Assembly (NCBI GenBank): GCA_023512835.1
Contig: CM042086.1
Location: 10,789,559 to 10,853,558 of the forward strand
Length of the DNA stretch: 64,000 bases
Direction: 5' to 3'
From: Taxillus chinensis
Lineage: Eukaryota > Streptophyta > Magnoliopsida > Santalales > Loranthaceae
Positions 35,862 to 48,955 of the stretch are shown here, piece by piece (positions within the stretch are counted from its first letter, which is position 1; each line of letters starts with the position of its first letter). The notes under the pieces are model-generated. The model saw only the letters and a program-made list of their open reading frames with translations. It searched no databases and had not been told where the DNA came from. The position numbers and the translations under genes were made by a program.

Positions 35862-36564
35862 ATGATAACGAAGCATTTCGTATTCTATGCGTTTTTCTTC
35901 TGTTCCTGTTGATTAAGAGAAGTCATGCCACAGAGTTTAAGGTTGGAGGTTCGAATTGGCACGCTCCAACTGACAACAATGCAAACAGCTACAATCAGTG
36001 GGCAGAAAAGCATCGATTTCAAGCCAGTGACTCTAGGTAAAATGTTCATAAAGATAGTTCCTAAGGGATTAAGGCATTCCTACAGGCAGTTTTTTGTTCA
36101 CTATTCTAAGCAGAGTCCAATTTCATCTATTGTGATATTCTACCACTACAGTGTTTGACTAGTTAGCTGTAAAAGACTCGGTGCTTTATGTTGACAAAGA
36201 TGCCTACATCAACTGCAATACAGCAACACCCTTGGAATCATTCTCTGACGGCCACACTGTGTTTACATTCACCAATTCTGGGCCATATTACTTCACAGGT
36301 GGAGTTAAAGATAACAGCCTCAAGAATGAGAAACTGGTGGTTGTAGCACAGGCAGTCAGAAAGTCAATCCCATCTCCAAGTGCGGCTTCTTCAATTCTCC
36401 AAAATTATTATCAGCTATTTGGTTCATTCATGTTTCTTTCATGCCTCTTTAACTTGAAAAGATTTCTTTGCAAGAGAAGTTGCTTAATTATACTTTTTCC
36501 TCCCCACATATATCTTCATCAATTAGCCACCATGATCACTGGATCAGGGGAATCTGCTATTTAA
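35862..36564 (+). pseudogene. Phytocyanin / early nodulin-like (ENODL) pseudogene
   Basis: Two exon-like segments encode a plastocyanin-like domain. The first, about 35900-36035, reads LLFLLIKRSHATEFKVGGSN, then W, HAPTDNNANSYNQWAEKHRF and QASDS, and ends at a GT donor (36038). The second, after an AG near 36151, gives eroded FDY.SCK, then DSVLYVDKDAYINCNTATPL, ESFSDGHTVFTFTNSGPYYF and TGGVKDNSLKNEKLVVVAQ. Phytocyanins are secreted, often GPI-anchored cell-surface proteins; ENODLs lack the copper ligands. Signs of decay: the ATG at 35862 is out of frame with the hydrophobic signal-like stretch that follows, the second exon begins with stop codons and small indels, and the second disulphide cysteine (usually GNC.KGQKL) is replaced by serine. 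The 36181-36564 frame continues into a tail without the usual proline-rich and GPI-signal pattern. A functional variant with unusual splicing cannot be excluded. Confidence 0.75.
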
Positions 36565-37139
36565 AATTATTTGTTTCTAGCGTTGGAAAGTTATTGAATA
36601 GACATGTGGTACAGCTGGTTTAGTTGTTTTTATATAATATAAAAAGAATTAATATACCAAGAGTTAGTTTGGTAATTCAAAGAACAAATACAACCTGAAC
36701 AATACTAAAAGTAATGCCTCCAAATCTTAAAATTATCTTTTAAATATTCAAAATTTCTTCACAATATTTATCTCTAGATTTGAAATTTGATTTCTATGGC
36801 AAAAAAAAAAATCCTAGGAGTTAAAGACTCTTTCTGTGGTGTAATAATCAAATATGGGCATTTTGGTCAAAACCCTACAAAAGGGGCAAATATGGGTGTG
36901 GATTTAGAAGCTCGCTGTAAAAAAGACAAATTAGCATAGTAAATATGTAATTTTGAAACTGATCCAGACCTAAATATTTTTCCATATTGACCAAAAAATA
37001 AAATAAAAAAACAATAAAAGTACATTCGTTTTGCTTCACTCAACATAAGAGGGGGCAATATACCCTGCAAATGTTACCATATAGATATCTTTCCAGAGAA
37101 AATGGAGTAAATAGTGTAATGAAAACTCTCACCTTTATA
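36565..37139. other. Spacer between the ENODL relic and PDIL5-4
   Basis: AT-rich; it probably includes the 3' UTR of the minus-strand PDIL5-4 gene, whose stop is at 37140-37142. No other gene is recognised. Confidence 0.4.
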
Positions 37140-40100
37140 TCAAAAATTTTTGCCCAGTTCTACTTTTTTCACCAGTCTCATGGTGTTATGAAGAATTGAA
37201 TCCAATATCCCAGCAACCTGAAACCCATTAGGATAGAATGATCAAACGTTTCATTGACAGATCACCATAAACAAAACAAGTTTTTTAATGAAAAAACAAA
37301 AACAAAGATACCAACCGTAAAAACACCTCCAATAATGGCACAAACATTAGTGATAAAGTGAGAGAAGGACTTTGAGTCTTCTGTTACCAAGACCTGACAA
37401 AAGAGTGGAAGACAGCAATGAATGAAGCTTCTATAATGTAGAGCAGGCTACATAAAACATCATTTTCCATTTACCTCAAAAAAAAAAATGGAAAATTTTA
37501 AACACCACGAATGTGAATTTTAAAAACCTGCATCGGGGAGAGCTCAAAATGAAATTTTACTTCTGGAACATACAGACTATGCACCAAACTGCTGTGTGCA
37601 GTGTACTCATACTCTTCAACCAATTTTTGTTCATAAGAATTCCTTCTTGTCATCACCTCTGTTTTCACGATTTGAAGATAATGCTCTATCTGTAAAATCA
37701 TAATCTAGTTAACCAAAGCATATAGAGGTAATTTAAAAGAATTTAAAAAGTTCTTCATACACATATCATAACATCTGGAAGCATTTGGTTCCGTTCTTAT
37801 TTCATTATCATCTTTTCTCCTTTTTTGATGTGGGTCCTATACACCAACTATAAATATCTGTAAGCCATTACTGAAAATTCTTCAGCCTGCAAACTTACGC
37901 AGAGCCTCTATGTTTTGAAGATGAGATGGATTTTCCTTGGCTATCTTGCACTGTAAATAATGAGTAATATCTACTTATATTGTGACTTTAAGAGATAAAT
38001 GGGGATAAACACAATCTATATCACATAGATAATTGACGACTGGATCTACCTTCAACACAGCAACAAAATTGTAAATTGTAAAAGAAAAAAAAGGACCATA
38101 AATCACATATGTGAATGTTCTGGGCTTAATTAAAGCCGGTGAACCTCACTTCACCAATTTCTTATTTATTTTTTTAGGTCCTGCAGATCTAGGAACAAAG
38201 AGGTGCACAATTATAACAGGATCTGTTCCCGACAAAATTTCAGGATGGAAATTAGAAAAGTCAAATCCGAACAATTGCAGGCCAATATCCATAACACAGA
38301 TCTGACCATGGATCAACAAAATAGCCTTCGCAGAATGGTTCCAGAAAATTTTGCAGATTCATGTGACATACAATACTGTTTATGCCATAGAAGAAACAGC
38401 AGACACACAGCACTTTAGGAGAAAAAAAAAATCAACAACCACCACAATCATAGAAAGGGAGAAGCTTACAGTAACATTCGCATTTAAAACACGCTCATTA
38501 ATGTATGACTGGCCATTTAACTTGTCACGGCTTCCACCAAAATGAGGCATCAATTGCTTCACTTCCCTAACCACCTTTGGTGAAATCGCACGGCCAAATG
38601 AAAAATGGGTAATCAAGTGCGACATATTCATTTGAGAAGCATCAAAAGAATGGACTCCTGAGCGAGCAGAGATCACAAGATCGCCTGGAACCTACATGAA
38701 GTGAAGCAGATAAAATCATATTTTGGAGAACTATGTATATGTACATTTATTTATGTGAGTACACTTCATAACATACATGTTTCACTCATTGATGCCATAT
38801 ATGGACCTCACCTTCTTAACACGCACAAAACCTTCTATTCTACATCCTCCTGCTAAAGGTGCTGGCCTTTTTGTAACATTGTTGGATTTATCAACCAAAG
38901 CTAGCTTTTGAGATTCCAGTGGAATAGGTGCAACCATACTTTCCATTGTCTGCAAAGTGTAAAAACTTAAAATATAAGCCATGTGGCCTTCACAATAGGG
39001 GAACGCTGATGTTCCTGGAAGGAAAACAATTACCATAAACATAACTGAGGGAACAGCGGCGAAAAATAGGGGATAAAAGTGAGAGAAAAATTAAACCTGA
39101 GAAACATATCCTACATCTTCCCTGAACTTCAAAGCGTATATGAAATTTTACTCCAAAGTATACAAAGAAAAATAAACAAACAGAGGATAAAGAAGAAGAA
39201 AATAATAGTTAAAACATGTGAGAATAGATTTAAATTCAACCAAATCCCGATTGTATTTTTTTACTATTCTTATTATTACTGTTTTTGTGGTTATTGTTAT
39301 TATTGTTATCTTAAACACTCGATTTACTATTAATACAGGGCAAAATTTTAAAAATTTATGAATGAAGATAAGACCCAATAAGGACTTCAATATCTTCATA
39401 CCGTAACAAGGCTGTCTGTATCCCTATCCCCATAATAAGATTCGTGATCATGGTGTCCGTGGTCATCCCTGTGGCAATATCAAGCCAAAAAAACAAATAT
39501 GCAAACATAAGACATAAAACAATACTGAATGGTGGATGCTAAACTATTAATACTGCATTTAGAATTTAAGTAGCATACACATCTACCGTATATAAATCAA
39601 CCAATAAAATGAAATGACAATATTTTTAAACTCAGTAATAAATTGGCATCTCGCAGCAAAAGGAAAGTAGCTCAAGCATCGAGAAAAACAAGTAGCACCA
39701 TATCAGTGGCAGAATAAATGTATAAAGAAAAATAAACAATTTAGACAAGAATGGAAGAGGGAACTGTAGGAGGATGGATACTTGCTACAGAGAATAGAAA
39801 TCCATGTCCAGCCCACAATTTAATAGTTTAAAAGCCACAAATCAGGAAGTTGTTGCTATACACAGAATGTAAGACAATAGCAATCAATAAAAAAGTGACA
39901 AGTTCATCTCAGAAGGTTTCAGTAACGTAGATTAGAATTTGATACATCCATGCAAACAAATATGAGCACACATTCCTTTGCTGCAATATGAATACCAAAT
40001 TAAGAATTTTGCGTGATTTCAAGCCTGAATTTTAAAATAAAGAAAAAGGTTGAAAGTTTTGTACACACCCAGACATAAGACTGGAATAAAACAAGACTAA

Positions 40101-43100
40101 ATGTAATTTACCTGACATCACTTCCCTTCCGAAAAATGCGAATAGATGGATAACCCTGTATGTGGTGCCTGGAAAATTATTATGAGCTCCAGATTAATGG
40201 CATGAAAACAGAAAAATGTAACAAACCAAACTAGAAATTTAGGTTTCTGAAAAAACATGCAATTCATAGTCAAAACTATGGCTTGTCTAAATGAAGGTAC
40301 ATAATGGAAAACATAATACTGGTTTTATAGGGTAGCCATTGGGTCATCGCTGGTGATTGAATGTTTTTTTTTTACAAAAAAGCATAGTGTGATGCCAACA
40401 TAATGATGTAAGATAACTTATCCCATGCCCTTTCCATCGTTCCCAAATTTGGTCAGTCTAGCACTTCGATTTTGGGTGTGATATACGTATGGAATACTAT
40501 TTTGAGTGTGATAGACGGGGAAAATGACCTTTTGGTTGCCTAACCAATCAAAATCCAAACTGGATTTCAAGAAAGCTTTCTATAAGTGGATGACAAAAAG
40601 TTCAGATCAGTATCATAAATGGGGTCAAATTTCTCAAGATAGGGTTTAATTTTTAACAAATGACAACCAAATGATTTAGCATATAAACAAGGAAGAATGA
40701 CCTTTTGGTCACCAAAATCACCAAAAATCTAAAGTGGATTTCAAGAAAGCATTCCATAGGTGCTGGACAAAAGGTTAAGAACAGTATCAAAAATTTACTC
40801 AAATAAGCTTTAATTCTTTCGCGATTGCAACGAATGACTACAAATGACTTAGCGCGAACTTATACTTTTCATTGCCTTCACTTTGGGAAGTCAAGTGTAA
40901 CCAAGGACGCAGGATTTTCATAGTAACACCCTTGCTGATGTTTTTTTTCTTTTGGTGTAGATGATGGATACAAGCATAGAGGACTACAACTAAACAAATA
41001 CTGGAGAAAAAAACTGAATCATTTTCAAGCAAGCAAGAATTCAATTTACAAATGAAAAAAATTATTTTAGAATATACCTCCTACATAAATCAACTTCCTC
41101 CGTGCAGTCCACCTTTCCTAAAAGAATACGACCATCTGATTCTGGGTCATATCTATCAGATGGGAGATGAAGTGAAAAAATGATATAACAATGAGTCTAT
41201 AGATTTAATTTCTAAATGATAAGTATGATTGCAGAAGCAAAACCAGTACCTTTCTTTTATAATCTTTGCAGCCTTTTCCCAGGAAGGTTTCTGAAACAAA
41301 GAAATAGAAGTGAGAGGTGAACAAAATACAAACAGTGTAAAGGGATATTTGAGTGAACAGTTCAAACCAGTCAATGATAGCTTGGCATTTGCAAAAAGCC
41401 TTACCAGGGATTGAAACATAATCCAATGTAACAAATGCACACATTATGTATGAGCCTTGAATATTCTTAATGATCTTAGCCAAATACACCTAACAAAATG
41501 CAACTACATGAGCATATAATCTACCGAAGTATACTATGAGTATCACTGTCGATGCAGAAAAATCTAGTAAGGATTTCAGGGCACAATTAGCACTGTCAGT
41601 GGCACTAATGTGATTCTTCTCAGCACTTTCGAATTTTTTTTTTAAATGTTATTGGTAACATGAAAATCATACATTTAATATGCTATGTTTTCTTGTGGAT
41701 CCTGTTGTAATACAACTGTAAATTCTTAGCACCTATAATTTGGATAATAGTAAAACACAAACGAAAAACACTAAGGCTGCACCAAGGATTGCCTAATTTT
41801 TGCATCTCTTTTATCCATCAGCATTTCGGAAAAATATTGCAGTTCTATTTTAACATAATGATAAATGCATGATTCTTTTTTTAAAAATTGTTTACAAGCG
41901 CAAATGCATAACTGTACAGATACAACAAAAGCAACCCTAAAGGGCATGTATTTGATTTATTTATTTTCCTTAAATAAGATTGTTTTCACTATTTTTTTGA
42001 CCGACAGATGACCAGACTATATAAAGAATATTCAACTTTACATTTAATTTCGGGAAAACTTTTAACGGAGCAGTAGAATGAGATTAAAAGATTACCAGGC
42101 GATTACTCCAGTAGCACCAAGGAGCAAAAAAATTAACAACCAAGATAGGATACCTGCAAAATAAGTGCTTATGGGAAATTAAACAAACATACATTTAATT
42201 AATAAAAAAAAAAGTCCTCCCAAATATCCCACTTACATTTTTGTAAATCTATCAAAACTACGGCCATTTAGTGGAACAGCACCTTCAACATACTCTTCAT
42301 CACCATCATCTCCATCCTTGATAAAATTAAAATGGTGCCCTGAATGAAACTCAGATCCAGTAGGCCTTAAATTTCGATCTATTGGAAACTTGCTAATAGT
42401 TTTTGTTATATTTAATCTGTTCTGCAGAAAAGAGAAAATTCAGGCTAGTTCATGACATGTTCGAGAAATTTAGGGAAAACCAAAGGACTGTTGTAATTCA
42501 AAAGCAACTTAATGACAAGCCAAATAGATTGATCAACAAGATAAAATATAAATAACCAAGAAGGAAAGATAGTAGTAATTAGACCAAAGAAAAAGCAAAC
42601 TAATGATAAAACCAAAATAAAATATACAAGAGAAGATTTCAAGCACATCAATATAGTTTTTAAAGTGGCAAGTCATTGGAGTCTTACTAGGCGAGGCGAC
42701 ACCTAAGCGACTAAAGTGTTTGTAATAAATTTTTTACGCACGAATCTCTATTGTAATTTATAACATTGTAATATAGAAATAAAACACAATAAATTCAATT
42801 CATAGATCAATAAGTTTAAGGAATTCAACACAAATTTACAACATTAAAATAATTGCACAAGCAAAATTTCAAATACAAAACAAAATATTCAATTAAAAAT
42901 AAAGTAAATCATCAGTTTGCTCAAGTGATTTCCTTTAGCCTACAACAACATAAATTGATACCCTAAAATCATCCTCAATTATCATTTACATCATTCTCAA
43001 CTTCCAAATCTTATAATTCTAATATGTCCTCATTTCTCACTCTCTTTGGCATATTATGGTCTTGAAATGATGTAAATGTTTCAATTTTTATATTAATTAA

Positions 43101-46100
43101 ATCTCATGTCATATCATCATAGGATGAAACAAATCATTAATTGGTTGACTAATCATCCATTCACTATTCTAATCTAGTTTTTGAAGCACCAAATAATAGT
43201 TTCTACATTTTCCCTCCTTATCATAAAACCTTGTTCGAAGACAGTGATTATATTGAATTTCAACAAGACTATTCAAGCATTAATGCTCCAATTTATTTCT
43301 CTTCTTAATGTGAATTTGAATAATATTGATTTGTTATTAAAATATAAAATATATAAAGCATTGAATAACTTAGATAATTATTAATGAAAAACTCAGCCAC
43401 AAAAAAAGGTAGGTTCTACTCGATGAAGTAGAAGTCAATCACAAAAAATGGAGAATAAGATGATGTCACGGCTGGAGGAAGACTTTCATCGATTTAATTT
43501 GACAATTGCTACAAAGGGATGAATTTGGAACCCTAGCTCGTTGAAAAAGATGTGGCATAAGAGTGGGGAGAAGCAATCAAATTCATGATTGTTTTAAGCA
43601 AAAGTAAAAGAAAAAACAAGGCATAAGTTGACATCATTTTGTGCCCTTTTTTTAAAATAAAAAAAATATTGTTCCAAGCGTCACATAGAACAAGCACTCG
43701 CCTTGACGCCCGGACACTCATAGCATCTTAGGTGTGCACCTTTCACTAGTCAAGTAAGATGCATGAACACTTTGCCCACTCTCAACTGCACCCTATGCTT
43801 TAAAAATTAGACTAATATCAATAATATATAGTATATACAATACAAAATCATATAGAAAAACAATTTCAATGTGCTAAGTGGAGGCTCAACTAGAGTCTTA
43901 ACAATATTCCCATCCAAAAGGTCACATCCTTTACCACCAAGATTCTTCCTTCGAAAAAATATCTCATGTTTATTTTTAACATCCTAATATTTCAAGGTCC
44001 TTATTTTGCAGCACTTGAAGCTAAGAACGTTAAACCAAAAAAAAAAAAAAAAATGCAACAATGTGACCGAAATAGCAAGTACCCAAATAAATAATGCAAA
44101 GCCTTATTGGATTCCTTTTCATTACTTGCACAATTTGCCGATAATTCCATGCTGTTGCTTTCTACATTCCCATCAGTAACACTTAATTGGGGTAGTTTTT
44201 TTCTTATTCTACCCGATCCCACCCCACCCCACCCAACCTCATGATGTAAGCTTATGGGCTTTGACCACTGGGCCACTCCATTAGGGTAACTTGGGTAGTC
44301 ACTACCAGGATACTATAATCTTGGACGACAATGCATACATATACAAACAATAGAATTTAAGAATTAATAAAAAAAACAGATTATCCCAAATGTTACAAAA
44401 GCCTCTCATGTCATGACAAAAGTATTCAAAAATTAATTAAATAAAATCAACAAATTTGTTATTGAAGAATATACACACAAAAAATCTATAAATAATGGAG
44501 AATAAAGCATGTTGAGGGTAAAAACTTACTGTTCCCAAGACATCGCTCACATCAACCGAGGCAAACTCACATGAAAGTGCTGGAAAACTACAACAACATT
44601 TGTGAGTCTATCAACTAAACTAGTTAAAAGGAAATTTAGTAGGAATGAAATCATAGGGTGAAAAATCATATTAATATAGACAGGTAGAAAAACATTGTCA
44701 TCAACATTCTAAAACGCCTTTCCCATAATGAAAATTTTTCTAACTTTATGCTGAATTGCTGATGAAGTTATAATATGCGGAACATCCATTGACATATTTT
44801 GAAAGGCTAACACATTTTATAAATTGAAATATCAATAATTAGGGTACATAATTTTGCTTCACAACAATAATTTTACATCAGTGGGACTGTCTTAACATTA
44901 TAACTTTTTAGCTTGTTATACATGACATTGTTCTTGTGATGGTCATAATCACCAACAAACCGTGATCAATTAAAAAATAACAAGCAGCTGAAGACCCTCA
45001 GGTCAACTGGAACTCGTTTCCAGATAATTAACTGTCATTCATTAACTCACCAATCAATATAAGTCACTATAAGTCTATAAGCATTTTGGGGGCTTAAATG
45101 TAGTTTTGGTTCAGGACCCAGCCTTAGACATCTTTATCTTCTAATTTTTTAAATAGTGGAAAAAGCCTCTATCATCTTCTTCCAGGAGCCAATTGTAAAT
45201 CCTGGGAATCCCTATTTAAGTGATAAACCATTACAGCTAATTGACATATTGCGTTTTATTCAATCTGTCAAACATTGGAAACTAATGAGGAAAAAATGTT
45301 GCTATGTTAATGCTCTCTCTTGGAGATCTTCATGAAGCCAAAATAAAATTCGGATGGTTGAAATGTTGTTTTCGTTTTTTCATAACATTGGTTTGACTTT
45401 GGTTTATGGGAAAGAAAAGTACAGAGAAAAACATTGTTGTCAATTACCTGATATTGAATTCAATACGTAAGAAGTCACTATCAGAACTATTGTCCACAAC
45501 AACAGATGTAGTTGTACTCACAGCCATATAATTTGCTAGCTCCTGAAACCAGGAAATTCATGGAAAACCAATAATCATAAACAATGTCATCGACACTGAT
45601 CACAGTTTCCGAAACATCAAAAGAAGTTAAAGTTAAAGTACACAAGCCAATTTAATGATACAATATGTAGTGCAAAATGAGTCCCAGTTACTGAAAGCTC
45701 TTGAGACTAATAATAGATACAAAAATAAATATATAACCCTTTGAAAACATATATTAGGACAATTAAATTGACACATTCCATAAATTTGATAACATATTAA
45801 CCCAGAGCACTGACCTAAAATGAAAGTAATGATATATAATAATTAGATCTCCAGGAGACTAATCCAGCACTACCTACCATTCCAAATAAAAACACCATAG
45901 CCAAGGCTGCTACTATAGACAATCCAGCACCAGATAGTGAGGCCTCTGTCAAATCTCTGGGAATTTTCCTGCATATATTACATAGAAAACAAGGTAATAT
46001 CTCTATAATACACTCCATAGGTAAAATATTTTTTATTTTATCACGCAAGCGCAGAAACCTGTGGTTCTCATATAACACACACATACATATAGATTAACCA

Positions 46101-46793
46101 TATATATCGGTTAACAATGATTATATCATATATATATTATACACACATTTTTTATTTCTTCAAAAAATAGCTTGATAATTGAAAGAGCTTTCCATAATCA
46201 TCAATCTTCCATATAACTATAATTCAGGAAAATCTTAAACATTGAGTGTTAGACATTGTTTTAACCCCAGGGTTCACATGCGTGAGAATTCTTCAGTGAC
46301 CCACTAGGACCAAAATTTTATTAGATCAAATACGAGTATATCGCCTACCAAACAACTAGATAACGACAGCTCCACTAATGCATAGCCTACTCAAACTGTA
46401 ACCGAAAAATAGACACAAAATTACACATGAGAGCATTTAAAGCACAAATTTCACACGAAACAACAATAAAATGGCATCATTGGTCAGTTAATATCCGCAC
46501 ACGAGGCAAAATTCAACCACTTCACGGTAAATTAAAACGTTCGATGGAACTGTCATTATCAAAGACGTCGCACGAGGAAATTAAACATCTAAAGTAAACA
46601 CCAGTGTGCGTCGTATGCTTTCGAGATATCTATCCATCCGTGGAGACAACAGGACAACATTTCTGCCATGGTGTGCACTCGAACGGGGAAGGAGAACAGC
46701 GAAGTGCAAACAAAAACCTCGATGAATCGACGTAGATGAGGAGGGATCTAACCTGTAGAAATCCACAGATTTGATCTTGCCAGGAGTAATCAT
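37140..46793 (-). CDS. PDIL5-4: Protein disulfide isomerase-like 5-4, Erv41/46-type ER protein
   Basis: Fifteen exons on the minus strand: 46793-46753, 45968-45878, 45542-45448, 44587-44530, 42421-42237, 42153-42096, 41290-41250, 41152-41078, 40168-40112, 39468-39402, 38949-38812, 38691-38470, 37689-37528, 37393-37316, 37217-37140. Phases all agree and give 481 residues (Arabidopsis PDIL5-4 is about 480). The family fuses an ERGIC/Erv N-domain, a thioredoxin domain and a C-terminal COPII-coat Erv domain between two membrane segments, and probably acts in early secretory traffic or folding. Visible: MITPGKIKSVDFYRKIPRDL, first membrane segment about 27-48, thioredoxin core VVNFFAPWCYWSNRLKPSWE with active site C170-Y-W-S173, a histidine-rich DDHGHHDHE loop, NMSHLITHFSFG, and a C-terminal membrane segment about 440-462 before the end LGKNF. 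The single active-site cysteine is normal for this subfamily, so it cannot do classical dithiol exchange. Introns are long; the 2.1-kb intron after exon 4 hosts an insertion relic. Confidence 0.96.
40521..40853. repeat. Diverged tandem duplication in a PDIL5-4 intron
   Basis: Copy 1 (about 40521-40681) and copy 2 (about 40691-40853) share AATGACCTTTTGGT, GTGGATTTCAAGAAAGC or CTGGATTTCAAGAAAGC, GACAAAAAGTT or GACAAAAGGTT, CAGTATCA and a terminal ATGA.TTAGC. The unit is about 165-170 bases and lies in the intron between exons 8 and 9. Confidence 0.7.
42657..43806. mobile_element. Probable non-autonomous DNA-transposon relic in a PDIL5-4 intron
   Basis: The segment is bounded by TTTTTAAAG (42657-42665) and its inverse CTTTAAAAA (43798-43806). 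Near the left end is ACTAGGCGAGGCGACACCTAAGCGAC and near the right end CTCGCCTTGACGCCCGG, which point inward as sub-terminal inverted motifs. Sub-terminal GGCGAGGCG/CGCCTTG motifs are familiar from hAT-like non-autonomous elements in plants. No clear 8-bp target duplication is visible, and no transposase frame is present, so boundaries and class remain tentative. Confidence 0.4.
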
Positions 46794-48659
46794 GGCTGCA
46801 CAGGGAGTGAGATTGGAAGAAGAGGGGGTGTAGACTCTAGATGGATCTCTCCTGCAGAGAGTGAGAGACAGAGAGGGAGGGGAGAGAAAAAGAGACTAAT
46901 TCATTTCTCCGTGAAACCTGGTGCTTGCATTGCATTTGCAATTGCAGGCATAGGTGGCGAATGTGGCTCTCCGAGTCTTTGCCGAGTTACGTCGACTCGC
47001 TGTTTGGATGCCCCGTTTGGAAATTCGTGATTTCACCGGGTTGCGTCTCCTCTCTCATCTGACTATTTCGGCCATTGTTCGCGTTTTGGTTTTCCTATTT
47101 TTAGATAGTAGTCGAGGTCGAGGGGACTGAAACTAAATTTAACAGACTTAGATTTGATGCACTTTATTTATTTATTTATTTATTTTGTGAATTTATTTTG
47201 AATTATAATTTTAAAATAATTTATATGAGAAAAATATTTTTTAAAAAAATATGTTTCATATAAATTTTTAAAAAAATTATTGAGTAACAAAATAGAACAT
47301 TTTTAAATTTAAATTTAAAAATAAAAAATAATTTAATTTAATTTTTTAAAATAACTATGTATCCATCAGAAATAATTTTAAAATTTATATTTATATTAAA
47401 TTAAAATAGATCATCATTTTAAAAATTGACATCAAAACACGTATTATAATCAGAAAAGAAAATAAATATGACTAAAATATTTCTTAAAAATTTAAAAAAT
47501 CGAATAATATATTTAAACACTAATAAATATATTCGGAAAATATTATTCAAAAGTTTGAAGGCCATTTATTTAAATATTATATTTATATTTATATATTTAT
47601 TTTCAAATAAATAGGATAAGAAATTTAAACAAATATGTTCAAAAAATATTATTAAAACATAGATACAATGTTAAAATAATAATATTATGTTTATTTTCTA
47701 AATTATAAAGGGAAAACAGTATTATTATTTTTCACCATGATAGAGAGATGTGGTTGCCTGGGGGTCTATGATTTACCAAAACATAGAATCCATTGAAATT
47801 AGTTGGATTAATTTCAAGTTTAAAGTCAAAAACAGCCCAAATAGTCCACCAAACACAGCTTTTAATTCTCATTCAAAATGTGGGGGCAGACTGCTAACAA
47901 ATGGAGGGTCTGAGAGAGGCCAGATCATGTTGGCTTCCCGTGCGTCAAGCTGAGTCGTCCTGTGTCACAGTACTGGACGACAACACGAAATTTTGTTTCT
48001 GACTGGGTGAGCACTAAAAAATAATGCACGCATAATGTGTCCGTTCCGTTGGCTATATAATGAGGCGGGAACCATCGATTTACATTGTGTTGATGTTGTC
48101 AACAATATCAATAATTGATGGTCCAAAAATTAAGAAAATGGCCAAACTCAGCAACCAACTGATGGTGGTGGGAGGGAGCCTAGGAATTTGACTGCTTGTT
48201 TGATTTCCAGCATATAAAGCTTGAAGTGGATGTTTTGTTTCTCGGGCCCCAATTCAAAACAAGGAATCCACATCTCGGACAGCTATGTTGTCTGTCAGTG
48301 CCAACTGCCAACTGCCATGGGTAAGGAAGCTAGATGCAACCTTGTAGGGGTCGCCTCAACGAAACACCAAATACTTATCCTTACAATTCATCTTTTAGTC
48401 ATAGCCACTGAGGTAATTTATTAACCCAACAAACGGATAGTAAAACTAAAATAAACTGCCACTTTGTACGTGGAATAAACTTTCAATACTAATTCCAGTT
48501 TCAGTAACCTATTCTAACAAAATCACAAATTTTGTTAGAATAGGGTGCCTAAAATTCAAACTACCGTAGTACAATGAATGCATACATGAGAAGACATAAC
48601 TTATCAACTTTGCTATTCCAGAGCTGATTAGCATAACAAAATGAATAATGAAGGGGGAA
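46794..48659. other. PDIL5-4 upstream region and spacer
   Basis: The first 150 bases carry a GA-rich leader (46858-46893) and presumably the PDIL5-4 promoter. From 47150 to 47720 the sequence is very AT-rich with (TTTA)n at 47163-47182. The 47750-48430 part has mixed composition and short frames only. No gene recognised. Confidence 0.4.
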
Positions 48660-48955
48660 AAAAAGTGCACCCGTACTCCCAACTGCTTCCCGGTGAGGAT
48701 CTTCAGAAAAATTTGCATCCCTCCACCAAGACAAAGAAAGGTCAATTCCTTCTGAATGTTATATAATCAACAAAGGTTCTTCCATCCGACAGCTGCTTCC
48801 CTGCAAATATCAGCCTCTGCTGGTCTGGAGCGACACCCTCTGTGTGCTGGATCTTAGCTTTGACATTATCAATGGCGTAAGAGCTTTCAACCTCAAGGGC
48901 TATGGTCTTTCCAGTGGGGGTCTTAACAACCATACGTCGTACCAGCACAGGGCCT
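48660..48955 (-). pseudogene. Frame-shifted eleventh and twelfth ubiquitin-like repeats
   Basis: Just after the stop of the ten-repeat frame, the frame shifted by one base reads [20 protein letters not shown], then [18 protein letters not shown] and [20 protein letters not shown], a clear ubiquitin repeat. Near 48765 a second one-base shift brings in [20 protein letters not shown], which is the end of repeat 11 and the start of repeat 12. Repeat 12 is lost after about 20 residues (ILTGKQLGVRV). Together they show that the array was once longer and that its 3' end has decayed, unless these are sequencing errors. Confidence 0.8.
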
